This document shows positions 1 through 5,161 of a stretch of 5,161 nt of DNA, one piece after another. Both the position numbers and the translations under genes were made by a program. Position 1 is the stretch's first letter, and each line of letters opens with the position of its first letter. The stretch is taken from assembly GCA_945835085.1 (NCBI GenBank), contig CAMAIG010000152.1, positions 1-5,161 of the forward strand, read 5' to 3'. The notes below the pieces were generated by a model. It saw nothing but the letters and a program-made list of their open reading frames with translations, was not told the DNA's origin and did no database searches. The stretch comes from an uncultured Ruminococcus sp. (lineage in GTDB: Bacteria; Bacillota; Clostridia; Oscillospirales; Ruminococcaceae).

Positions 1-10
1 AGGTGATAAA

Positions 11-1504
11 ATGTTTTACAAAAGCACTCGGAACAGCAGTGTCAATATAAGCTCTGCTGAAGCAATCGTTCAGGGTATCTCAGCCGACGGAGGACTTTTC
101 GTTCCCTCAGAGATCCCCGCAATTTCCATGGATGAGATCGTAAGCCTCGGTGATATGAGCTATGCCGAAAGAGCTGCAAGGATATTCTCAAAGTTCCTTA
201 CCGATTTTACCGATGCAGAGCTTAAATACTGCACCGAAAGCGCTTATAACGACAAGAGCTTCGCTTCGGCAGGCATTACCGAGATATCCCATCTTTTTGA
301 CGGCACCTATGTCCTTGAACTGTGGCACGGTCCTACCTGTGCATTCAAGGATATGGCTCTCCAGATACTTCCTTATCTGCTCACAACCTCCCTCAAAAAG
401 ATAAAGATGGATAAGAAGGTCGTTATCCTCGTTGCTACATCGGGTGACACGGGTAAGGCTGCTCTTGAAGGCTTTGCCGATGTTGAAGGCACTTCTATCA
501 TGGTGTTCTATCCCCAAGACGGCGTTTCCGCTATGCAGAAGCGTCAGATGGCTACCCAGGACGGAAAAAACGTTACCGTATGCGCTCTTAACGGTAACTT
601 CGATGACTGCCAGAACGGCGTTAAGGCTATTTTTACAAACGAAGAGATCAAGCAGAAGCTTGCAGAGGGCGGCATGATGTTCTCTTCCGCAAACTCTATC
701 AACTGGGGCAGACTTGCACCTCAGATAATCTACTATATCTCCGCATACTCCGAGCTTGTTAAGGAAGGCGGCATCAAGGCAGGGGAGAAGATAAATATCG
801 TTGTTCCCACAGGAAACTTCGGCAATATCCTTGCTGCTTACTATGCTAAGAATATGGGTCTGCCCGTGAACAAGCTTATCTGCGCTTCCAATGCCAACAA
901 TGTCCTTACGGATTTCTTAAATACCGGTGTTTACGACAGAAACAGAGAGTTTATCACAACCGTTTCTCCTTCAATGGATATCCTTATCTCCTCAAATCTT
1001 GAAAGACTTCTCTATATGCTTTGCGGCGAGAACGACGCTCAGATAAGAGAGTGGTTCGGCAAGCTTGCAACAGAGGGAAGATATGAGGTTTCCGATGATG
1101 TGAAGGCAAAGCTCAAAGCCGATTTTGCTGCGGGCTGCTGCAATGACGAGCAGACAAAGGCAACCATCAAGGAGATCTATGACAAGTATTCCTACACTCT
1201 CGATACTCATACTGCCGTTGCTGTAAGAGTTTATGAGGATTACAGAGCTGCAACTGGGGACAATACAAGGACTGTTATTGCATCCACAGCAAGCCCCTAT
1301 AAGTTCAGCACCGCTGTTCTTGAAGCTATTGACGGAGCAGTAAGCAATGCAGATGAATTTGAAAAGGTTTCACGCCTTAATGAGGTTTCCGGTTACCCCG
1401 TTCCGAAGTCCCTTGCAGAGCTTAAGGATAAGGAAATTCGCTTCAAGGAATGCATTGGCAGAGATGAAATGAAGGATTTCGTTCTGAAGTCACTTTCTCT
1501 TTGA
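11..1504 (+). CDS. thrC: Threonine synthase (long type), complete
   Basis: This PLP enzyme makes the last step of threonine synthesis, converting O-phospho-L-homoserine and water to L-threonine and phosphate in the cytoplasm (known for the family). The 497-residue protein shows the N-terminal threonine synthase region (opening MFYKSTRN, then GISADGGLFVP at about 22-32). The PLP-binding lysine is K113 in HGPTCAFKDMALQ. TSGDTGKAA lies at 143-151, and the glycine-rich PLP-phosphate loop PTGNFGN at 266-272. At nearly 500 residues it belongs with the long E. coli/yeast-type enzymes, not the roughly 350-residue Bacillus type. The ATG at 11 is preceded by AGGTGAT (1-7), which matches the distal part of the extended Shine-Dalgarno sequence; the rest of that site and any promoter lie outside the window. 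The reading frame is intact, with no missing key residue. The next gene begins 24 bases after the stop, which suggests co-transcription. Identity is very secure; the substrate is inferred from the family. Confidence 0.97.
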   Translation: MFYKSTRNSSVNISSAEAIVQGISADGGLFVPSEIPAISMDEIVSLGDMSYAERAARIFSKFLTDFTDAELKYCTESAYNDKSFASAGITEISHLFDGTYVLELWHGPTCAFKDMALQILPYLLTTSLKKIKMDKKVVILVATSGDTGKAALEGFADVEGTSIMVFYPQDGVSAMQKRQMATQDGKNVTVCALNGNFDDCQNGVKAIFTNEEIKQKLAEGGMMFSSANSINWGRLAPQIIYYISAYSELVKEGGIKAGEKINIVVPTGNFGNILAAYYAKNMGLPVNKLICASNANNVLTDFLNTGVYDRNREFITTVSPSMDILISSNLERLLYMLCGENDAQIREWFGKLATEGRYEVSDDVKAKLKADFAAGCCNDEQTKATIKEIYDKYSYTLDTHTAVAVRVYEDYRAATGDNTRTVIASTASPYKFSTAVLEAIDGAVSNADEFEKVSRLNEVSGYPVPKSLAELKDKEIRFKECIGRDEMKDFVLKSLSL

Positions 1505-1515
1505 TATCGTTATGT

Positions 1516-1523
1516 GAGGAGGG
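1516..1523 (+). promoter_or_regulatory. Ribosome binding site that fixes the phosphoesterase start
   Basis: GAGGAGGG is a near-ideal Shine-Dalgarno sequence ending 5 bases before the ATG at 1529. An in-frame GTG at 1514 overlaps this site and has no Shine-Dalgarno of its own, so the ATG at 1529 is the better start. Confidence 0.85.
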
Positions 1524-1528
1524 ATGAG

Positions 1529-2215
1529 ATGGCTCTGTTCGCAATGGGGGATCTTCATCTCTCCCTTGGGTCCGATAAGCCGATGGATATTTTCGGCGGC
1601 TGGGACAATTACGTTGACCGCATCTCGGAAAACTGGGAAAAGAACATTTCGGAGGGTGATACCGTTGTTATCCCGGGAGATATTTCCTGGGCTATGACCT
1701 TTGAGCAGGCAAGACCCGATTTTGCGTTTATCCACGGTCTGAAGGGCAGGAAGATAATCTTAAAGGGCAATCACGACTACTGGTGGTCAACTGCCGCAAA
1801 GATGAACAGATTTCTTGAGGAAAACGGTTTTGACAGTATACATATACTGCACAACAATCACTTCTCATACGGCGAATACGGCATCTGCGGCACCAGGGGC
1901 TGGATAAATGACAACAGCGAGCCGGGTGATGCAAAGGTGCTTGCAAGAGAGGCTGCAAGGCTGGAGGCGTCCATTATATCCGCCGAGAATGAAGGGCTTG
2001 TGCCCATAGTTTTTCTTCACTATCCGCCCCTTTACGGCACGGAGTATAATTATGATATACTTGATGTCATGTACCGCCATAAAATAAAGCAGTGCTTTTA
2101 CGGTCATGTTCACGGAAAAGCCCATCAGTATGCCGTGAACGGCGAGAGGGACGGTATTGATTTCCGCCTGATATCAAGTGATTATATGCAATTTTGCCCA
2201 TATAAGATAATGTAA
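1529..2215 (+). CDS. Calcineurin-like metallophosphoesterase, substrate unknown
   Basis: This is a predicted cytoplasmic two-metal phosphohydrolase of 228 residues. All five signature blocks of the metallophosphoesterase superfamily are visible in order: GDLHL with D8 and H10; GDISW with D51; GNHDYWW with N81, H82 and D83; FLHYPP with H164; and GHVH with H193 and H195. The metal site is therefore complete and the enzyme should be active. There is no signal peptide or membrane segment. The motif set and length resemble the small bacterial predicted-phosphohydrolase family typified by Chlamydia CT488 (recalled, not searched). No substrate can be read from the sequence; a phosphodiester or a phosphorylated metabolite is possible. 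I chose the ATG at 1529 over the in-frame GTG at 1514 because of the Shine-Dalgarno at 1516-1523. It uses ATA isoleucine codons more freely than tig downstream, which fits lower expression. It probably shares a transcript with thrC. No convincing terminator follows it. Confidence 0.95.
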   Translation: MALFAMGDLHLSLGSDKPMDIFGGWDNYVDRISENWEKNISEGDTVVIPGDISWAMTFEQARPDFAFIHGLKGRKIILKGNHDYWWSTAAKMNRFLEENGFDSIHILHNNHFSYGEYGICGTRGWINDNSEPGDAKVLAREAARLEASIISAENEGLVPIVFLHYPPLYGTEYNYDILDVMYRHKIKQCFYGHVHGKAHQYAVNGERDGIDFRLISSDYMQFCPYKIM

Positions 2216-2243
2216 TTTGTGCAAAAGGCAGAAATGGGTAATT

Positions 2244-2277
2244 TTGTATAGCTTTATTTAATATTATATGATATAAT
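2244..2277 (+). promoter_or_regulatory. Probable sigma-A promoter for tig (extended -10)
   Basis: TGATATAAT at 2269-2277 is a perfect extended -10 element (TG-N-TATAAT). Transcription would start near 2284 and leave a leader of about 32 bases before the tig ATG. The -35 region at the matching distance is poor (TAGCTT, 2249-2254), which extended -10 promoters can tolerate. A second reading is TTGTAT (2244-2249), then 17 bases, then TATGAT (2267-2272). Both readings place the start in the same gap, the most AT-rich stretch of the window. No CIRCE element or CtsR heat-shock box is recognisable, so constitutive expression is the default inference. The start site has not been mapped. Confidence 0.6.
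2263..2277. repeat. 15-base palindrome overlapping the tig -10 element
   Basis: ATTATATGATATAAT has two perfect 7-base arms around a central G, and its right arm contains the TATAAT of the putative tig promoter. It could be an operator, or a by-product of AT-rich promoter sequence. All pairs are A-T, so it would not make a stable RNA stem or terminator. Confidence 0.5.
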
Positions 2278-2315
2278 GTTTTCATATGCTTGTATTAAAA
2301 TGGAGGATGTTATAA

Positions 2316-3596
2316 ATGAGCTTAAAGTCAAATAATAAAATCGAAACAAACACATATGAGCTGGAGGTAACTGCTTCTGCCGAGGAATTTGAGGCTGCAG
2401 TTCAGTCCGCTTACATGAAGGCAAGAAATAAGATCAACGTTCCCGGCTTCAGAAAGGGCAAGGCTCCCCGTAAAATGATCGAAAAGCTTTACGGCGAGAA
2501 CTGCTTCTATGAGGACGCTGTAAATGCTATGGTGCCTGCTGTTGTCGGCGGCGCTGTTACCGAAGCAGGTCTTGACCTGGTTGCTGCACCCGATATCGAG
2601 GTAACTTCACTTACAAAGGAAGAGGGCGTTTCCTTCAAGGTTAAGTGCATCACCAAGCCCGAGATTGAAATTTCCGATTATAAGGGTATAGAAGTGGAAA
2701 AAACTGTCAAGGATATTACCGATGAAGTTGTTGACGCTAACCTCAAGGCTATCCAGGAAAGAAACGGCAGACTCGTTAATATCGAGGACAGAGCTGTTGA
2801 GAACGGCGATACAGTAGTTATCGACTTCGAGGGCTTTATGGACGGCAAGGCATTCGACGGAGGCAAGGAGAACGGTTTCTCCCTCAAGATCGGTTCCGGT
2901 CAGTTCATTCCCGGCTTCGAGGAGCAGGTTATCGGCAAGAATATCGACGAGGAGTTCACTATCAACGTTACCTTCCCCGAGAACTATCAGATGGAAGAGC
3001 TTGCAGGCAAGCCTGCTGAGTTCAGGATCAAGCTCCACGAGATCAAGGCAACCGAGCTTCCCGACCTTGACGACGATTTTGCAAAGGACACTTCCGAGTT
3101 CGATACTCTTGATGAGATGAAGGCTGACCTTAAGAAGAAGCTTGAGGAAAATGCCGAGAAGAACGCTCAGACAGACGCTGAGAACAAGATCTTCGATACT
3201 ATCATCGACAACATGAAGGCTGAGATCCCTCAGATCATGTTCGAGCAGAGAATTGACAATCTCGTAAGAGATTTTGAGGCAAGACTTGCTCAGCAGGGTC
3301 TTGATCTTCCTATGTACCTCTCCTTCACAGGTATGGACGAGGCTGCATTCAGAAAGACCTTCGAGGATCAGGCTCAGAAGAATGTCAAGCTCAGACTTGC
3401 TCTTGAAAAGATAGCTAAGCTTGAAGGCGTTGAGATCTCCGACGAAAAGGTTATGGAGGAGATCAACAAGATGGCTGAAGCATACAAGATCCCCGTCCAG
3501 AGAGTTATGAGCGTTATCAGCCCCGACATGATAAGAACAGATCTTCTCTGCTCCGAGGCTTCCAAGATAGTTAAGGACAGCGCAGTTATCAAGTAA
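2316..3596 (+). CDS. tig: Trigger factor, ribosome-associated chaperone and prolyl isomerase
   Basis: Trigger factor binds near the ribosomal exit tunnel, shields nascent chains and has peptidyl-prolyl isomerase activity (known for the family). The protein is 426 residues, the normal full length. The N-terminal domain (about 1-115) carries the ribosome-binding signature GFRKGKAP at 44-51. The FKBP-type isomerase domain spans about 162-244, starting with ENGDTVVIDFEGF and including GSGQFIPGFEEQVIGK. The rest, from LPDLDDDF at 248-255 onward, is the charged helical C-terminal substrate-cradle domain, with KIPVQRVMS near the end. The ATG at 2316 follows GGAGG (2302-2306) with 9 bases between. 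Codon choice is strongly biased to AAG, GAG, ATC and CTT, which fits high expression. A candidate promoter lies just upstream, and clpP starts 50 bases downstream, so tig probably leads a tig-clpP-clpX unit, a common arrangement in Gram-positive bacteria. No domain is missing or altered. Confidence 0.98.
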   Translation: MSLKSNNKIETNTYELEVTASAEEFEAAVQSAYMKARNKINVPGFRKGKAPRKMIEKLYGENCFYEDAVNAMVPAVVGGAVTEAGLDLVAAPDIEVTSLTKEEGVSFKVKCITKPEIEISDYKGIEVEKTVKDITDEVVDANLKAIQERNGRLVNIEDRAVENGDTVVIDFEGFMDGKAFDGGKENGFSLKIGSGQFIPGFEEQVIGKNIDEEFTINVTFPENYQMEELAGKPAEFRIKLHEIKATELPDLDDDFAKDTSEFDTLDEMKADLKKKLEENAEKNAQTDAENKIFDTIIDNMKAEIPQIMFEQRIDNLVRDFEARLAQQGLDLPMYLSFTGMDEAAFRKTFEDQAQKNVKLRLALEKIAKLEGVEISDEKVMEEINKMAEAYKIPVQRVMSVISPDMIRTDLLCSEASKIVKDSAVIK

Positions 3597-3646
3597 TTTG
3601 CAGCGGGCAGAGTGGTTTTGATATTTTAATGGAGGTAATTTAGGAA

Positions 3647-4240
3647 ATGATGTTGCCAACACCATATGTAATTGAACAGACCAGCCGCGGTGAGCGCAGC
3701 ATGGATATTTTCTCCAGACTGCTCAATGACAGGATAATCCTTCTGTTTGACGAGGTAAACAATGCAACCGCAAGCTCCGTGATCGCACAGATGCTTTTCC
3801 TTGAAGGTCAGGATCCCGAAAAGGATATCTCCTTCTATATAAACAGCCCCGGCGGTGTAATTACCGCAGGCATGGCTATCTATGATACCATGCGCTATAT
3901 CAAGTGCGATGTTTCGACCATCTGCATGGGTATGGCGGCTTCTATGGGCGCATTCCTGCTCTCAGCGGGCACAAAGGGCAAAAGACTTGCTCTTCCCAAT
4001 TCCGAGATACTTATCCATCAGCCCCTTATTTCGGGCGGAGGTATTTCGGGACAGTGTACTGATATCAAGATCCATTCCGATCATATGGTATACACCCGTG
4101 AAAAGCTCAATAAGATACTTGCCGAGAATACAGGCAAGCCTCTTGATGTTATCGAGAGAGATACTGAGAGAGATAATTATCTTACCGCCGAAGAGGCAAT
4201 GGAATACGGCCTAATCGACAAGGTTATTACAGAGAGATAA
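3647..4240 (+). CDS. clpP: ATP-dependent Clp protease proteolytic subunit
   Basis: ClpP forms a double-heptamer serine protease chamber fed by ClpX or ClpC (known for the family). The 197-residue protein carries the full catalytic triad by alignment to Bacillus and Staphylococcus ClpP recalled from memory. S99 lies in GMAASMGA, H124 in ILIHQPL, and D176 is the second aspartate of ERDTERD. The oxyanion segment [10 protein letters not shown] (66-75) and the E174-R175 oligomer-sensor pair are intact. The N-terminus ([21 protein letters not shown]) looks mature, with no long propeptide. The unusual point is ISGGGIS at 128-134, where these homologues have a four-residue G-rich segment, giving three extra residues between the catalytic His and Asp. 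GGAGGTAA at 3631-3638 serves the start; the first of two adjacent ATGs (3647 and 3650) has the better spacing. clpX follows 77 bases later. A very weak promoter-like pair lies in the gap before clpP, but transcription from tig is more likely. Confidence 0.98.
   Translation: MMLPTPYVIEQTSRGERSMDIFSRLLNDRIILLFDEVNNATASSVIAQMLFLEGQDPEKDISFYINSPGGVITAGMAIYDTMRYIKCDVSTICMGMAASMGAFLLSAGTKGKRLALPNSEILIHQPLISGGGISGQCTDIKIHSDHMVYTREKLNKILAENTGKPLDVIERDTERDNYLTAEEAMEYGLIDKVITER
4028..4050 (+). repeat. Short direct repeat inside clpP at the inserted loop
   Basis: ATTTCGGG occurs at 4028-4035 and again at 4043-4050, a period of 15 bases or five codons, encoding ISG twice in ISGGGISG. It sits exactly at the extra residues of ClpP. 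It may record an old slippage or duplication, or may be chance given the repeated Ile-Ser-Gly codons. Confidence 0.5.
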
Positions 4241-4243
4241 CGT

Positions 4244-4289
4244 TTGCTCTGCTGTCCCGTGAACTAACCTGATCGGGGCGGCGGAGCAA
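4244..4289 (+). terminator. Strong RNA hairpin between clpP and clpX: attenuator or processing stem
   Basis: Bases 4244-4259 pair with 4274-4289 in a continuous 16-pair stem, with 13 Watson-Crick and 3 G-U wobble pairs (4250-4283, 4253-4280, 4255-4278). The loop is 14 bases (4260-4273). A run of five T follows at 4293-4297 after a three-base gap. This resembles an intrinsic terminator, but the U-run is short and displaced and clpX starts only 28 bases after the stem. Partial termination that sets the clpP:clpX ratio, or a stem that protects or processes the mRNA, is more likely than a full stop. The structure is seen directly; the function is inferred. Confidence 0.55.
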
Positions 4290-4300
4290 TACTTTTTGAA

Positions 4301-4308
4301 AGAAAGGA
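4301..4308 (+). promoter_or_regulatory. Ribosome binding site of clpX
   Basis: AGAAAGGA matches eight consecutive bases of the sequence complementary to the Firmicute 16S rRNA 3' end (AGAAAGGAGGTGATC), although the GGAGG core is incomplete. It sits 9 bases before the ATG at 4318. An in-frame ATG at 4309 directly abuts the site and is too close to be used efficiently, so 4318 is preferred. The U-run at 4293-4297 could pair weakly with this site. Confidence 0.75.
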
Positions 4309-4317
4309 ATGATACGA

Positions 4318-5161
4318 ATGCCGGGCGGAAATTTAAAAAGATGCAGCTTCTGCGGCAAGAGTGAAGCCGAGGTGCAGAATCTCTTTTCGGCGGGTTCAAG
4401 CAGCATTTGCGATGAATGCATCATCTACTGCTATGAGATGCTGATGAATAACGAGTCACTTGGCTATGTTCCCGATCCTGCGCACGTTGAAAGAGCCGGA
4501 GGCAAAAAGAAGAATGCTCTCAAGCTCAAAAAGCCTGCTGAGATCAAGAAGGTGCTCGATGACTATATAATCGGTCAGGACGAAGCAAAGATATCTCTTG
4601 CTGTTGCGGTCTACAACCACTATAAGAGGATCAATTCCATTTCGGACAAGAATTCCTCCGAGGTTGAGCTGCAGAAATCCAATGTCTGCCTGCTGGGTCC
4701 TACAGGTGTCGGAAAGACCCTGCTTGCACAGACTCTGGCTAAGATACTGGACGTTCCCTTTGCAATTGCAGACGCTACTACCCTTACAGAAGCAGGTTAT
4801 GTAGGCGATGACGTTGAAAATGTTCTGCTCCGTCTTATTCAGGCGGCGGATTATGATATAGCTGCTGCCGAAAAGGGTATCATTTATATTGACGAGATCG
4901 ACAAGATCGCAAGAAAATCCGAGAATACCTCCATCACCCGTGATGTCAGCGGCGAGGGCGTTCAGCAGGCTCTCCTCAAAATAATCGAGGGCACTGTTTC
5001 AAATGTTCCTCCCCAGGGCGGCAGGAAAAATCCTTATCAGGAATGCCTGCATATCAATACAAAAAATATCCTCTTTATCTGCGGCGGTGCCTTTGACGGT
5101 CTGGAGAAGATCATCAAGAAGAGGAAGGATTCATCAACTTTGGGCTTCGGTGCTGATGTAA
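4318..5161 (+). CDS. clpX: ATP-dependent Clp protease ATP-binding subunit ClpX (3' end cut off)
   Basis: ClpX is a hexameric AAA+ unfoldase that recognises tagged substrates and threads them into ClpP (known for the family). The window holds the first 281 codons of an expected 410-430. The frame is open to the last base, so truncation is by the window edge. The N-terminal zinc domain shows C9, C12, C31 and C34 (CSFCGK and CDEC). A lysine-rich linker leads to the AAA+ core at YIIGQDEAK (83-91). Walker A is GPTGVGKT at 127-134 with K133, pore-1 loop GYVG is at 160-163, and Walker B IIYIDEID ends with D192 and E193. The pore-2 region RDVSGEGVQ is at 208-216. The pore loop that is usually RKH reads RKN at 236-238. 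The ClpP-docking loop appears as LGF at 275-277. Sensor 2 and the C-terminal small domain are outside the window. The neighbouring clpP and intact LGF loop support a functional ClpXP pair. Confidence 0.98.
   Translation, partial: MPGGNLKRCSFCGKSEAEVQNLFSAGSSSICDECIIYCYEMLMNNESLGYVPDPAHVERAGGKKKNALKLKKPAEIKKVLDDYIIGQDEAKISLAVAVYNHYKRINSISDKNSSEVELQKSNVCLLGPTGVGKTLLAQTLAKILDVPFAIADATTLTEAGYVGDDVENVLLRLIQAADYDIAAAEKGIIYIDEIDKIARKSENTSITRDVSGEGVQQALLKIIEGTVSNVPPQGGRKNPYQECLHINTKNILFICGGAFDGLEKIIKKRKDSSTLGFGADV

Noticed and set aside
1514..1528. GTG at 1514 as the start of the phosphoesterase
   Set aside because: It overlaps the strong Shine-Dalgarno of the ATG at 1529 and would add five residues (MRRDE) ahead of the conserved domain.
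2192..2226. Possible terminator after the phosphoesterase (TTTTGC pairing with GCAAAA)
   Set aside because: The pairing is only six bases, mostly A-T, with a 23-base loop and no following T-run, so it would not be a stable terminator.
2216..2315. CIRCE or CtsR heat-shock operator upstream of tig, and likewise in the clpP and clpX gaps
   Set aside because: I looked for the CIRCE inverted repeat and the CtsR heptad direct repeat in all three gaps and saw neither.
3598..3627. Possible clpP promoter: TTGCAG, then 18 bases, then TATTTT
   Set aside because: Both boxes match the consensus poorly, there is no extended -10, and the gap is only 50 bases after tig, so read-through from the tig promoter is simpler.
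2607..3665. A 352-codon open frame on the minus strand across tig
   Set aside because: It is antisense to trigger factor, whose domains are fully supported. The translation is leucine-rich low-information sequence with no motif, as expected opposite a strongly codon-biased gene.
4309..4317. In-frame ATG at 4309 as the clpX start
   Set aside because: It directly abuts the Shine-Dalgarno, leaving no spacer, while the ATG at 4318 has normal spacing and gives a typical ClpX N-terminus.

Overview
The window looks like ordinary chromosomal core DNA from a Gram-positive anaerobe of the class Clostridia. A Ruminococcus-like member of the Oscillospiraceae is my best guess. The guess rests on three things: the gene order tig-clpP-clpX; strong Shine-Dalgarno sites matching the Firmicute anti-SD sequence; and moderate GC with heavy use of AAG, CTT, ATC and GAG codons. 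It is an inference from gene order and style, not from a database match.

All five genes lie on the + strand with short gaps. First comes a complete long-type threonine synthase (thrC, 11-1504). A small metallophosphoesterase of unknown substrate follows 24 bases later (1529-2215) and is probably co-transcribed with thrC. A 100-base AT-rich gap (2216-2315) carries the best promoter candidate in the window, an extended -10 element set in a 15-base palindrome. It sits directly upstream of trigger factor (tig, 2316-3596). After 50 bases comes the Clp protease subunit (clpP, 3647-4240). A further 77-base gap contains a strong RNA hairpin, followed by the unfoldase gene clpX (from 4318), which is cut by the window end after 281 codons.

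The second half is a protein quality-control cluster. Trigger factor receives nascent chains at the ribosome exit. ClpX unfolds tagged or damaged proteins and feeds them to the ClpP chamber. The ClpP-docking loop of ClpX (LGF) is visible just before the window end, so the two proteins look like a working pair. thrC and the phosphoesterase have no obvious functional link to this cluster and are probably neighbours by gene order only.

I see no mobile element, CRISPR array, tRNA or rRNA, and no sign of recent transfer. No stretch longer than 100 bases lacks a gene. I found no undescribed multi-gene system. The points worth a second look are small: a three-residue insertion after the catalytic histidine of ClpP, RKN in place of RKH in a ClpX pore loop, a wobble-rich hairpin between clpP and clpX, and the palindrome over the tig promoter.
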